DNA from: Massilia alkalitolerans DSM 17462
Lineage (GTDB): Bacteria; Pseudomonadota; Gammaproteobacteria; Burkholderiales; Burkholderiaceae_D
Direction of reading: 5' to 3'
DNA length: 64,000 nt
NCBI RefSeq assembly: GCF_000427785.1
Contig: NZ_ATYR01000018.1
Location: 59,995 to 123,994 of the forward strand
Positions 9,478 to 18,159 of the stretch are shown piece after piece (position 1 is the stretch's first letter; each line of letters starts with the position of its first letter). The translations under genes and the position numbers were made by a program. The notes beneath the pieces are model-generated. The model was not told the origin of the DNA, made no database searches, and was given only the letters and a program-made list of their open reading frames with translations.

Positions 9478-9582
9478 GGTGTACGGCTTCGCCGTACGCG
9501 CGTTCAGATTCCCGTTGAAATGATGCAGCGCGGTTTCACCGAGGTCGGTTGAACGCGCGGACGGCGAAGCCGTCCACCCTAC
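9474..9582. repeat. REPIN-like element: two inverted 33-bp GTAGGGTG hairpin repeats
   Basis: The left arm (9474-9506) and right arm (9550-9582, reverse complement) agree at 31 of 33 positions around a 43-bp spacer. Each arm has its own hairpin: GTACGGC/GCCGTAC on the left and GGACGGC/GCCGTCC on the right. The two differences between arms are the two sides of one base pair (T-A versus G-C), a compensatory change. The left arm overlaps the stop codon of the YcxB-like gene. The same GTAGGGTGGACGGC core returns at 15076-15106. Confidence 0.8.
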
Positions 9583-9608
9583 GATCACGTCGAATCCAGC
9601 GCCGCGAA

Positions 9609-10511
9609 TCAATCCGCGAACAGCACCGGCATCTCGAGCGACCGCTTCTTGAGCGCCAGCCGCGCCCCGTCGTAATCCGGATACACCTCGGCCACGGTCG
9701 CCCAGAAACGCGGACTGTGGTTCATCTCGCGCAGGTGCGCCAGTTCGTGCACCACCACGTAGTCGACCAGCGACGCGGGATAGTGGACCAGCCGCCAGTT
9801 CAGGCGGATATTCCCCTCGATCGTGCACGAACCCCAGCGCGTGCCGGCCGAAGACAGAGCGAAGGCCTTGTAGGCCACGTTCAGCTGCGGCGCGAAGAAA
9901 TCCAGGCGCTCCTTGAACAGCCGTTTCGCCTCGGCCTGGAACCACAGCTTGACGCGTTCCTTCAACTGCCATTCCGACAGGCCTGGCACTACGCCGATCC
10001 ATAGCTCGCGGTTCGCCGCGTCGTACTGGCAGTGGCTGCGCGCCGCTTCTTCCAGGCGCAGGGTGATCTCGCCGCCCAGGTAGGGCAGGCGGGCGCCGTC
10101 CTTCCATTCGACCGGTGCACGTTCCTGGCGTTGGGCGCGGCGCTCGCCGCGTTCCAGCAGCTTGGTGAGGATCCAGCGCTGCTTGGCGCGGATCGCGTTG
10201 TCGATGTCGATTTGCGTGCAGCGGCGCGGGGCGGTCACGCGCAGGCCGTCGTCGTCGATCATGAAGCCGATCGAGCGGCGCGTCGAGCGCCGCAGGGCGT
10301 AATCGACCGTATGGGACCCGAGGACGATGCGCTTGAGCGGCGGCTCGCCCTCGGCGACGGGCGGACTCGGTATGAGGTGGCGCGGCGCCGGGGGCGGCGC
10401 CTTGAAGAGAGGCTGCGAGGGCGGGGCCGGTTTATCCGAAGGCTTGAGCGCCGCGAAGAATTCCTGTGCAAACAGTTCCAGCTGGTGCCCGTCGATCCTG
10501 GAAGAGGTCAT
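9609..10511 (-). CDS. YgjP-type zinc metallopeptidase (DUF45/SprT-like)
   Basis: Predicted metal-dependent peptidase of the YgjP/DUF45 family. The C-terminal half shows the zincin helix HELAHLREMNHSPRFW (HExxH plus the downstream His) and the family block RWGSCTIEGNIRLNW; both are diagnostic. The N-terminal 60 residues are a proline-rich low-complexity linker. ATG 10511 is chosen because upstream in-frame starts lie inside plsC; no strong Shine-Dalgarno is visible. It is last in the minus-strand series behind plsC and gmhB, 45 bp from plsC. Physiological substrate unknown. Confidence 0.85.
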   Translation of the reverse strand: MTSSRIDGHQLELFAQEFFAALKPSDKPAPPSQPLFKAPPPAPRHLIPSPPVAEGEPPLKRIVLGSHTVDYALRRSTRRSIGFMIDDDGLRVTAPRRCTQIDIDNAIRAKQRWILTKLLERGERRAQRQERAPVEWKDGARLPYLGGEITLRLEEAARSHCQYDAANRELWIGVVPGLSEWQLKERVKLWFQAEAKRLFKERLDFFAPQLNVAYKAFALSSAGTRWGSCTIEGNIRLNWRLVHYPASLVDYVVVHELAHLREMNHSPRFWATVAEVYPDYDGARLALKKRSLEMPVLFAD

Positions 10512-10555
10512 AAGTTGCTGCGGTTTCGAATTCCTGATCTGGGCGCTGACGTCGC

Positions 10556-11311
10556 TCAGCCACCTCTGTAGACGTGGGGCGAGATAACGCGCATTTCGGA
10601 TTCTATCCAATTTTCGACCTCTTGCATCATGCTGTCGGGGGTGTGATTGTCCGGCGAAATCGGCTTGCCGATCGAGACCGTGATCAGGCCGGGGCGCTTC
10701 AGGAAGGAATTCTTCGGCCAGCACTCACCTGAATTATGCGCGATCGGCACGACCACGGTTTGGGTTTCGACAGCCAGGCGCGTACCGCCGCTCTTGTACT
10801 TGCCTTTCTGGCCGACCGGGATGCGCGTCCCTTCCGGGAACATGATGATCCACTGGCCATCGGCCAGGCGCCGGCGGCCGTGCCTGACCACCTGGGCGAA
10901 CGCGTTCTTGCCCTGCTTGCGGTCGATCGGGATCATGCGCAGCAGCGCCATGCCCCAGCCGAAGAAGGGGATGTAGAGGATCTCCTTCTTGAAGACGTAG
11001 ACCAGCGGCCGGGTGAGGTTCGGCAGCAGGAAGATGGTCTCCCACGCCGACTGGTGCTTGGACAGGATGATGGCCGGGCCGTCCGGCAGGTTCTCGTAGC
11101 CCTTGAACTCGTAGCGGATGCCGCAGATGACCTTCGCACACCAGATGATGAAGACGTTCCAGCGCGAGGTCACCCAGAAGCGCTTGTTGTAGGGCAGCGG
11201 CGCCGCCAGGAAGCATACACAGGCCCACACCACGGTGGCCACGATCATGACGATCTTGAAGAGCAGGGAACGCAGGAACAAGCTGAGGGTATGCAAAGGG
11301 GCTCCGGACAA
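10556..11311 (-). CDS. plsC: 1-acyl-sn-glycerol-3-phosphate acyltransferase
   Basis: Second acylation in phosphatidic acid synthesis at the inner membrane. The 251-residue product has an N-terminal membrane segment (KIVMIVATVVWACVCFLAA). It keeps the catalytic HX4-acidic motif as SKHQSAWETIF (about 70), in the betaproteobacterial form with Glu rather than Asp, then MFPEGTRIPVGQKGKYKSGG for acceptor binding. It follows gmhB after 32 bp on the same strand, so lipid and heptose synthesis are co-transcribed. It is distinct from the partial homologue at the left edge. Confidence 0.93.
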   Translation of the reverse strand: MSGAPLHTLSLFLRSLLFKIVMIVATVVWACVCFLAAPLPYNKRFWVTSRWNVFIIWCAKVICGIRYEFKGYENLPDGPAIILSKHQSAWETIFLLPNLTRPLVYVFKKEILYIPFFGWGMALLRMIPIDRKQGKNAFAQVVRHGRRRLADGQWIIMFPEGTRIPVGQKGKYKSGGTRLAVETQTVVVPIAHNSGECWPKNSFLKRPGLITVSIGKPISPDNHTPDSMMQEVENWIESEMRVISPHVYRGG

Positions 11312-11343
11312 TGGACTGGTTCTGGATGTTATAGCTTACTTAT

Positions 11344-11898
11344 TTACTCGGACCGCTGTGCCGCGGTCTTGAGGAAGGCGTTCACCATCGACGCGAGGTC
11401 GGGGAATACCTGGGTGCCGGGCGGCAGGCCGCCGGTCTGCTGCGTCTTCTCGCCCTTGCCGGTCAGGACCAGGTAGGGCACACAGCCCAACTTGAAGCCG
11501 GCCTGCAGGTCGCGCAGCGAGTCGCCCACGGTGGGCACGCCCTTCAGGCTCAGCTTGTAGCGCTTGCTGATCTCTTCGAACATGCCGGCCTTGGGCTTGC
11601 GGCAGTCGCAGTTGTCGGCCGCCGCATGCGGGCAGAAGAAGATGGCGTCGATGTCGGCGCCGACCAGCTGGGCGCTGGCATGCAGTTTCTGGTGGATCGC
11701 GTTCAGGGTCGTGATGTCGAACAGTTCGCGCGCGATGCCCGACTGGTTCGAGGCGATCACGACCCGGTAACCCGCCTGGTTCAGGCGGGCGATCGCTTCC
11801 AGCGAGCCGGGAATGGGGATCCACTCCGCCGGCGACTTGATGAAGTCCGGCGAATCGTGGTTGATGACCCCATCCCGGTCGAGGATGATGAGTTTCAT
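11344..11898 (-). CDS. gmhB: D-glycero-beta-D-manno-heptose 1,7-bisphosphate 7-phosphatase
   Basis: HAD-family phosphatase that removes the 7-phosphate in ADP-heptose synthesis for the LPS inner core. The 184-residue product starts MKLIILDRDGVINHDS (nucleophile Asp in DRDG) and has the GmhB zinc loop CPHAAADNCDCRKP (about 92-107). PTVGDSLRDLQAG is HAD motif IV. It begins 9 bp after the glyS stop, so it belongs to the glyQ-glyS-gmhB-plsC operon. The heptose it makes is used by WaaC at 6621. Confidence 0.95.
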   Translation of the reverse strand: MKLIILDRDGVINHDSPDFIKSPAEWIPIPGSLEAIARLNQAGYRVVIASNQSGIARELFDITTLNAIHQKLHASAQLVGADIDAIFFCPHAAADNCDCRKPKAGMFEEISKRYKLSLKGVPTVGDSLRDLQAGFKLGCVPYLVLTGKGEKTQQTGGLPPGTQVFPDLASMVNAFLKTAAQRSE

Positions 11899-11907
11899 GA
11901 TAAGGCC

Positions 11908-14004
11908 TTATGCCGCGAGCTTGGAGATGTCGGCCACGCGGTTCATCATGCCGTGCAGCTGCGACAGCAGCGCCAGGCGGTTGTTGCGCAGGTTAACGTC
12001 GTCCGCCATCACCATGACGTCGTTGAAGAAGGCGTCGACTTCATCCTTCATCAGCGCCAGCGTCTTGAGGGCGCCGGTGAAGTCGCTCTTCTCGAACGCG
12101 CTGGTGACTTCGCCCTCGAGCGCGGTCATCTTGGCGGCCAGCGCGCTTTCCGCCGGCTCGACCAGCAGCTCCTGCCTGACCGACGCGTCGGCCGGCATGG
12201 CGTCCTCGTTCTTCTTGAGGATGTTGGTGATGCGCTTGTTGGCGGCGGCCAGCGAGCTCGATTCCGGCAGGGCCGCGAAGGCCTGCACCGCTTCCAGGCG
12301 CTGGACCACGTCGTCGACGCGGTCCGGGTTCTGGGCCAGCACGGCCTCGACCTCGTTCGGCGAGAAGCCGCGCTCGCGCAGCATGCCGCGCAGGCGGTCC
12401 AGCATGAACACGGTGACTTCGGTACGCGGGTCCTTGAACGCCGCCTGGCCTTCGAACACGCCGGCCGCTGCAGCCAGCAGCTCGGAAATCGACAGCGGCA
12501 GGCGCTTCTCGACCAGCATGCGCATCACGCCCAGGGCGTGGCGGCGCAGCGCGAACGGATCCTTCTCGCCGGTCGGCTGCAGGCCGATGGCCCAGATGCC
12601 GACCAGGGTTTCCAGCTTGTCGGCCAGCGCGGCCACCAGGCCGGTATTGGTCGAGGGGAGCGCATCGCCGGCGAAGCGCGGCTGGTAGTGCTCGGAGGCG
12701 GCCAGGGCGACTTCCTCGTGCTCGCCGTCGTGGCGCGCGTAATAGGTGCCCATGATGCCCTGCAGTTCAGGGAACTCGCCGACCATGTCGGTCAGCAGGT
12801 CGGCCTTGGCCAGCCGTGCGCCGCGTTCGGCCAGCGGCACGTCGTAGCCCAGGCGGCGCGCGATGCTGCTTGCCAGGATCGTGACGCGCTCGCTGCGCTC
12901 GAGCTGGGTGCCGAGCTTGTTGTGATAGACCACGTTCTCCAGCAGCGGCAGACGCGATTCCAGGGTCTTCTTCTTGTCCTGCTCGAAGAAGAACTTGGCG
13001 TCCGACAGGCGCGGGCGCACCACGCGCTCGTTGCCGCCGATGATGGCCGACGGGTCATCGGTTGCCAGGTTCGAGACGATCAGGAAGCGCGAGCGCAGCT
13101 TGCCCGTGCTATCCGTCAGCGCGAAATACTTCTGATTGGTCTGCATCGTCAGGATCAGGCATTCCTGCGGCACCGCCAGGAATTCTTCCTCAAAGCGGCA
13201 TTCGTAGACCACCGGCCATTCCACCAGCGCGGCCACTTCGTCGAGCAGCGATTCCGGCATCAGGACCTGGTCGGCGCCTGCCTTGTCGAGCAGCTGCTTG
13301 CGGATGCTTTCCTTGCGGGCTTCGGCGCTCGACAGCACCTTGCCTTCGCTTTCCAGCACGTGCGCGTACTGGTCGGCGTGCGGGATGGCGATCTGGCCGC
13401 CGTGCGACAGGAAGCGGTGGCCCATGGTGTGGCGGCCGGCTTCGAGGCCCAGCAGCGTCAGCGGCAGCACCTCTTCGCCATGCAGGGCAAGCAGCAGGTG
13501 CACCGGGCGCACGAAGTGCACCGTGTCGCCGCTCGGGCGCTGGTAGCTCATGACCTTCGGGATCGGCAGCTTGCTGACGGTCTCCTGCAGGACGTCCTGC
13601 AGGGCGCCCGCGAGCTGGCTGCCGCTGGCGGTATAGGTGTAGAAGAAGGATTCGGCCTTGCCGTCCTGGGCGCGTTCGAGGTCGCTGATCTTCAGGTCGG
13701 GGAAGCCCAGCGCGGCCAGCTTCTTGCCAAGCGGCGCGCTCGGGTTGCCGTCCTTGTCCAGGGCGACTGAGACCGGCAGCACCTTTTCGCGGATCGATTT
13801 GTCGGGCGAGGTGCCGCGCACATTGGTGATCGTGACCGCCAGGCGGCGCGGGGTGGCGTGGGACGTGACGACGCTATCAAGCTCAAGAAAGTCGCGTGCC
13901 TTCAGGCCGTTGGCGATGCCGTTCGCAAAGGCGGCGCCCAGCTTGACGAGCGCTTTCGGCGGCAGTTCTTCGGTCTGGATTTCGACGAGGAGAGTCTGGT
14001 TCAT
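11908..14004 (-). CDS. glyS: Glycyl-tRNA synthetase beta subunit
   Basis: Large subunit of the alpha2beta2 bacterial glycyl-tRNA synthetase, needed for tRNA-Gly recognition. The 698-residue product opens with [17 protein letters not shown], the family signature, and includes the HD-like block around [15 protein letters not shown]; the C-terminal segment resembles a DALR anticodon-binding domain. Length is as expected (about 690). It begins 18 bp after glyQ, and CAT at 14004 follows an AGAAGAAC-type ribosome-binding site. Confidence 0.97.
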   Translation of the reverse strand: MNQTLLVEIQTEELPPKALVKLGAAFANGIANGLKARDFLELDSVVTSHATPRRLAVTITNVRGTSPDKSIREKVLPVSVALDKDGNPSAPLGKKLAALGFPDLKISDLERAQDGKAESFFYTYTASGSQLAGALQDVLQETVSKLPIPKVMSYQRPSGDTVHFVRPVHLLLALHGEEVLPLTLLGLEAGRHTMGHRFLSHGGQIAIPHADQYAHVLESEGKVLSSAEARKESIRKQLLDKAGADQVLMPESLLDEVAALVEWPVVYECRFEEEFLAVPQECLILTMQTNQKYFALTDSTGKLRSRFLIVSNLATDDPSAIIGGNERVVRPRLSDAKFFFEQDKKKTLESRLPLLENVVYHNKLGTQLERSERVTILASSIARRLGYDVPLAERGARLAKADLLTDMVGEFPELQGIMGTYYARHDGEHEEVALAASEHYQPRFAGDALPSTNTGLVAALADKLETLVGIWAIGLQPTGEKDPFALRRHALGVMRMLVEKRLPLSISELLAAAAGVFEGQAAFKDPRTEVTVFMLDRLRGMLRERGFSPNEVEAVLAQNPDRVDDVVQRLEAVQAFAALPESSSLAAANKRITNILKKNEDAMPADASVRQELLVEPAESALAAKMTALEGEVTSAFEKSDFTGALKTLALMKDEVDAFFNDVMVMADDVNLRNNRLALLSQLHGMMNRVADISKLAA

Positions 14005-14022
14005 GGTTTGTTCTGTTCTTCT

Positions 14023-14937
14023 TTAAGCAGCAGCCTTGTCGGCACCTGGAAGCATCGGGAAGCCGAGCTTCTCGCGCGAGTCGTAGTAGGCCTGGGCCAC
14101 CAGGCGCGACAGGGTGCGCACGCGGCCGATGTAGGCGGCGCGCTCGGTCACCGAGATGGCGCCGCGCGCATCCAGCATGTTGAAGCTGTGCGAAGCCTTC
14201 ATGATCTGCTCGTAGGCCGGCAGCGTCAGCTGCAGCTCGACCAGGCGCTTGGCCTCGGCTTCGTGGTTGCTGAAGGCCTGGAACAGCAGCTCGGTATTCG
14301 CATGCTCGAAGTTGTAGGTCGACTGCTCGACTTCGTTCTGGTGGAAGACGTCGCCGTAGGACAGGGTTTTCTTGACGCCATTTTCTTCCCACTCGGTCCA
14401 CACCAGGTCGTACACGTTCTCGACGCCCTGCAGGTACATGGCCAGGCGCTCGATGCCGTAGGTGATCTCGCCCAGCACCGGCTTGCAATCGAGGCCGCCG
14501 ACCTGCTGGAAGTAGGTGAACTGGGTGACTTCCATGCCGTTCAGCCAGACTTCCCAGCCCAGGCCCCAGGCGCCCAGGGTCGGGCTTTCCCAGTCGTCTT
14601 CGACGAAGCGCACGTCGTTCTTCTTCAGGTCCAGGCCCAGGGCCTCGAGCGAGCCGAGGTAGAGGTCGAGGATGTTCTCCGGCGCGGGTTTGAGCACCAC
14701 CTGGTACTGGTAGTAGTGCTGCAGGCGGTTCGGGTTCTCGCCGTAGCGGCCGTCCTTCGGGCGGCGCGACGGCTGCACGTAGGCGGCGCGCCACGGCTCC
14801 GGGCCGATCGCGCGCAGGAAGGTGCCGGTGTGGAAGGTGCCTGCGCCGACTTCCATGTCATAGGGCTGCAGCAGTGCGCAACCCTGCTTGTCCCAGTAGG
14901 TCTGCAGGGTGAGGATGATTTGTTGGAATGTGAGCAT
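14023..14937 (-). CDS. glyQ: Glycyl-tRNA synthetase alpha subunit
   Basis: Catalytic subunit that forms glycyl-adenylate and charges tRNA-Gly together with GlyS. From ATG 14937 the protein starts [20 protein letters not shown] and is 304 residues, matching E. coli GlyQ. The ORF also allows ATG 14970, which would add 11 unconserved residues. Signature stretches: [45 protein letters not shown]. First gene of the glyQ-glyS-gmhB-plsC-ygjP series. Its promoter probably lies in the 139 bp between it and the repeat behind lnt. Confidence 0.96.
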   Translation of the reverse strand: MLTFQQIILTLQTYWDKQGCALLQPYDMEVGAGTFHTGTFLRAIGPEPWRAAYVQPSRRPKDGRYGENPNRLQHYYQYQVVLKPAPENILDLYLGSLEALGLDLKKNDVRFVEDDWESPTLGAWGLGWEVWLNGMEVTQFTYFQQVGGLDCKPVLGEITYGIERLAMYLQGVENVYDLVWTEWEENGVKKTLSYGDVFHQNEVEQSTYNFEHANTELLFQAFSNHEAEAKRLVELQLTLPAYEQIMKASHSFNMLDARGAISVTERAAYIGRVRTLSRLVAQAYYDSREKLGFPMLPGADKAAA

Positions 14938-15075
14938 CGGATGTGAGCAATATGTGGGGCGCTGCGGCATTGCCTGCCGCGGTCACGGTAAATTTGCCAA
15001 ATGACCAATTCTACTAAGTTTTACCGGTAGGCTGGGGAGCGATTCAACTCAGCAGTACGAATTGGTGGGGTTTTT

Positions 15076-15106
15076 GTAGGGTGGACGGCGGAGCCGTCCA
15101 CCCTAC
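15076..15106. repeat. 31-bp perfect GTAGGGTG palindrome at the end of lnt
   Basis: Arms of 14 bp (GTAGGGTGGACGGC and its complement) around loop GGA. The core equals the arms of the REPIN-like element at 9474-9582. On the minus strand the TAG in this palindrome is the stop codon of lnt. It has no T-tract in either exit direction, so it does not look like a standard terminator. Confidence 0.8.
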
Positions 15107-16689
15107 GAAACCCGATTGCGGTAGCGGCCGGCGATCCATGCGCCGAGGAGCATCAGGCCGCCGAGCGCCAGGAAAGCCAGGTTGCCGGCGCGGACGTACG
15201 GGGTCAGGCCTTCGGTGCCGCGCACCGTGGCCGCCAGCACGCCGCGCTCGTAGAAGGGCAGGCGCTGCACGACGTTGCCGCGGCCGTCGATGATGGCGGT
15301 GGCGCCGTTGTTGGTCGAGCGCAGCATCGGGCGGCCGGTCTCGATGGCGCGCATCTGCGAGATCTGCAGGTGCTGCGGGATCGCCACCGATTCGCCGTAC
15401 CAGGCCAGGTTCGACACGTTCAGCAGCAGCGTCGCCGGCTTGGCGGCATTGCGCAGCTGGGCCGCGATCTCTTCACCGAAGGCGTCCTCGTAGCAGATGT
15501 TGGGCAGCACCAGCTGGTCCTTGACCGGGAAGGGCGCCTGCAAGGGCTCGCCGCGGGTCTGGTCGCCCAGCGGGATGCTCATCAGGTCGGTGAACCAGCG
15601 GAAGCCCGGCGGGATGAATTCGCCGAAGGGCACCAGGTGGAACTTGTTGTAGAGGTAGCCTTGCGTGCCTGCCGCGCTGCGCGGATCGAGCGCGATCACG
15701 CTGTTGGCGTAGCGGCCCTCGTGGCTCAGGGTCGGAATGCCGATCATCAGGTGGCTGCGGGTCTGCCGGGCAAAGCCCTGCAGCGCATCCAGGTAGCCGT
15801 CGGGAAGCTGCTGCGGCGTGACGGGGATCGCGGTCTCCGGCGTGGCGATCAGGTCGGCCGGGGCCGCCGTGATCATCGCCTGGTAGCGCTCGATGATCTC
15901 GAACAGGTAGGCCGCGTCGAATTTCTGGTCCTGCCGCACGTCGCCCTGCAGCAGGCGCACCGTCACCGGCTGTCCCACCTCCTGGGTCCAGCTGACCTGC
16001 TTCAGGCCGAAGCCGGCCGCCATCACGGCCGCAAGCAGGCCGATGGCCGGCCAGCGCGCGCGCTGGGTCAGCATCACCAGGCAGCCGGCGCACAGGGCGG
16101 CCAGCACGCCGAGGCCGTAGACGCCGACGATCGGCGCGTAGCCGGCGAGCGGCGAAACATTGTGGGCATAGCCCGAGGCCGCCCACGGGAAACCGGTGAA
16201 GATCCAGCCGCGCATCCATTCCGATACGCCCCACACGGCGGGCAGCACCAGCAGCACGAAGGCGCTCACCGGCAGCGACCACTTGCGGCGCAGCCAGCTG
16301 GCGGCGCCGCCGGCGAAGGCGCCGAACAGGCCCATGTACAGGCCGAGCAGGGCGATCGCGATCGCCCCCAGGATGGCGGGCAGGCCGCCGAAGCGGGTGA
16401 CGGCGATGTACAGCCAGTGCATGCCGGCCACCGACCAGCCGAAACCGAAGGCCCAGCCCAGCCACACGCCGCGCCGCGGCGAGGTCCCCATGCCGACCTG
16501 GTAGAAGAAGTAGGCAAGGGACAGGAACTGCAGCGGCCACCAGCCGAAGGGCTGGAAGGACAGCAGCGAGGTAGCGCCGGCCAGCGCCATCAGCACCAGG
16601 GCCTTCGGAGAAGGCCTGGCGCCGCGGTTTGCCGGGTCAGTGGCAGTGGAACGGTCCGGCGATCCGGGCTGGGTACGGCGACGCAGCAT
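15103..16689 (-). CDS. lnt: Apolipoprotein N-acyltransferase
   Basis: Adds the third acyl chain to the N-terminal cysteine of lipoproteins in the inner membrane. From ATG 16689 the product is 528 residues. About six to seven hydrophobic helices are followed by a nitrilase-like domain with the catalytic triad: Glu in TPETAIPV, Lys in YNKFHLVPFGE and Cys in NICYEDAFG. A C-terminal helix (LAFLALGGLMLLGAWIAG) closes it. The ATG shares one base with the corC stop (TGATG), giving tight coupling. The much longer open frame (to 17301) is a shadow over corC. The stop codon is provided by the palindromic repeat. Confidence 0.96.
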   Translation of the reverse strand: MLRRRTQPGSPDRSTATDPANRGARPSPKALVLMALAGATSLLSFQPFGWWPLQFLSLAYFFYQVGMGTSPRRGVWLGWAFGFGWSVAGMHWLYIAVTRFGGLPAILGAIAIALLGLYMGLFGAFAGGAASWLRRKWSLPVSAFVLLVLPAVWGVSEWMRGWIFTGFPWAASGYAHNVSPLAGYAPIVGVYGLGVLAALCAGCLVMLTQRARWPAIGLLAAVMAAGFGLKQVSWTQEVGQPVTVRLLQGDVRQDQKFDAAYLFEIIERYQAMITAAPADLIATPETAIPVTPQQLPDGYLDALQGFARQTRSHLMIGIPTLSHEGRYANSVIALDPRSAAGTQGYLYNKFHLVPFGEFIPPGFRWFTDLMSIPLGDQTRGEPLQAPFPVKDQLVLPNICYEDAFGEEIAAQLRNAAKPATLLLNVSNLAWYGESVAIPQHLQISQMRAIETGRPMLRSTNNGATAIIDGRGNVVQRLPFYERGVLAATVRGTEGLTPYVRAGNLAFLALGGLMLLGAWIAGRYRNRVS

Positions 16690-17567
16690 CAGTCGCGGTC
16701 GTCTTCGGCGTAAGGCAGCTTCTCGACCAGCAGCACGTGGATCTGGCGCGCGTCGGCGCGCAGCACTTCGAAGCGCAGGTTCTGGAGGTCGAACACTTCG
16801 CCCTTGTGCGGCATGCGCCCGAGGTGGCTGGCGACCAGGCCGCCGATGGTGTCGGCATCGTCTTCGGGCAGGTCGGCGCCGACTTCTTCGTTGAACTGCT
16901 CGATCTCGGTCAGCGCCTTGACGCGCCAGCGGGGACCCAGCTGGCCTTCCTTGATCGACAGGATGTTGTCTTCGTCCTCGTCGAAGTCGTATTCGTCCTC
17001 GATGTCGCCGACGATCTGCTCGAGCACGTCCTCGATGGTGATCAGGCCGGCCACGCCGCTGTACTCGTCGACGACGATGGCCATGTGGTTGTGGTTGGCG
17101 CGGAAGTCGCGCAGCAGCACGTTCAGGCGCTTCGATTCCGGGATGAAGATCGCCGGGCGCAGCATCTTGCGCACGTCGAAGGAGTCCTCGGCGTAGTAGC
17201 GCAGCAGGTCCTTGGCCAGCAGGATGCCGACCACCTTGTCGCGCTCGCCCTCGATGGCGGGGAAACGCGAGTGCTGGGTCTCGAGCACGATCGGCAGCCA
17301 CTGCTCGATCGGATCGGTAATGTCGATCACGTCCATTTGCGAACGCGGCACCATGATGTCGCGCACGGACAGGTCGGAGACCTGGAACACGCCCTCGATC
17401 ATCGAGAGTGCGTCGGCGTCGATCAGCTTGCGTTCGTGGGCTTCGTGCAGGACTTCGAGGAGTTCTGCGCGGTTTTCAGGCTCGGGGGAGATGAGTGCGG
17501 TCAGCCGTTCGAACAGCGACCGGTGGGGTTTGACGTCCGATCGGACGTCACTGGGATACTCGGGCAT
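16689..17567 (-). CDS. corC: CorC/HlyC family CBS-domain protein
   Basis: Cytosolic protein of the YbeX/CorC family, linked to Mg2+/Co2+ efflux and to ribosome homeostasis. The 292-residue product has a short charged N-terminus, paired CBS domains starting at IMVPRSQMDVIDI (about 68), and a C-terminal CorC/HlyC domain. ATG 17567 is chosen because MPEYPSDV is the first start after the gap; the longer frame runs back over ybeY. It overlaps lnt by one base. Position between ybeY and lnt matches E. coli ybeZ-ybeY-ybeX-lnt. Confidence 0.92.
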   Translation of the reverse strand: MPEYPSDVRSDVKPHRSLFERLTALISPEPENRAELLEVLHEAHERKLIDADALSMIEGVFQVSDLSVRDIMVPRSQMDVIDITDPIEQWLPIVLETQHSRFPAIEGERDKVVGILLAKDLLRYYAEDSFDVRKMLRPAIFIPESKRLNVLLRDFRANHNHMAIVVDEYSGVAGLITIEDVLEQIVGDIEDEYDFDEDEDNILSIKEGQLGPRWRVKALTEIEQFNEEVGADLPEDDADTIGGLVASHLGRMPHKGEVFDLQNLRFEVLRADARQIHVLLVEKLPYAEDDRD

Positions 17568-17665
17568 AGTTTGGCGTGAAGCCGTTGTTGCGATGGGTAT
17601 AGGATACACCAAAAGGGCGAAAGGCCCATCATGCGCGCCGATGACGGCATGTTGACGTACGGAAA

Positions 17666-17685
17666 GGGCGGGATCGGTCCCGCCC
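17666..17685. terminator. Hairpin between ybeY and corC
   Basis: Inverted repeat GGGCGGGA-TCGG-TCCCGCCC, starting seven bases after the ybeY stop. On the minus strand it is followed only by TTTCC, so it is at best an attenuating terminator. On the plus strand CATTTTTC follows. It separates the miaB-phoH-ybeY group from corC-lnt. Confidence 0.45.
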
Positions 17686-17691
17686 CATTTT

Positions 17692-18159
17692 TCAGTCCGA
17701 GTACGGGTCCGGATAGCCGAGCACTTCCATGATGTCGCGCTCGAACTGCTCCATCTCGTCGGCTTCCTCATCGTGCTCGTGGTCGTAGCCCTGGGCGTGC
17801 AGGACGCCGTGCACCACCAGGTGGGCCGCGTGTTCCTCGACCGTCTTCTTCTGCTCCTCGGCCTCGCGCAGCAGGACGTCGGTGCACAGGATGATGTCGG
17901 CCTGGGTCGGGTCGTCCTCGCCCAGTTCCTCGCCTTCGTTGTAGGCGAAGGTCAGCACGTTGGTCGCATAGTCCTTGCCGCGGTACTGGCGGTTCAGGGC
18001 CAGGCCTTCCTCGGCATCGACGAAGCGGATCGACAGTTCGGCCGGGCCGAGCAGGGCGGCTTCCACCCAGCGCTGCAGCATTTCCTCGGTGATCTCCTTT
18101 TCGAGGCGGGTGTCGGGATACTGGACTTCGAGGTCGAGCTTATGTTTTTTTTCTTGCAT
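17692..18159 (-). CDS. ybeY: Endoribonuclease YbeY (rRNA maturation factor)
   Basis: Zinc-dependent endoribonuclease acting in 16S rRNA 3'-end maturation and ribosome quality control. The 155-residue product carries the metal site HLVVHGVLHAQGYDHEHDEEADEMEQ, written here as its His-x3-His-x5-His core (about 118-130). Length is typical. Its start lies inside the end of phoH, a 20-bp overlap, so the two are translationally linked. The C-terminal PDPYSD tail after the domain is short. Confidence 0.95.
   Translation of the reverse strand: MQEKKHKLDLEVQYPDTRLEKEITEEMLQRWVEAALLGPAELSIRFVDAEEGLALNRQYRGKDYATNVLTFAYNEGEELGEDDPTQADIILCTDVLLREAEEQKKTVEEHAAHLVVHGVLHAQGYDHEHDEEADEMEQFERDIMEVLGYPDPYSD

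Noticed and set aside
11626..13770. 714-codon open frame on the plus strand
   Set aside because: Complement of glyS and gmhB, both with clear motifs; the product is low-complexity.
15076..15106. Palindrome as an intrinsic terminator of lnt
   Set aside because: No T-tract follows in the lnt direction (minus strand reads AAAAACCCC), and the sequence belongs to a repeat family.
15103..17301. lnt frame extended to 732 residues, as if fused to an upstream domain
   Set aside because: The extra 204 residues are an out-of-frame reading of corC; the real lnt starts at 16689, overlapping the corC stop.
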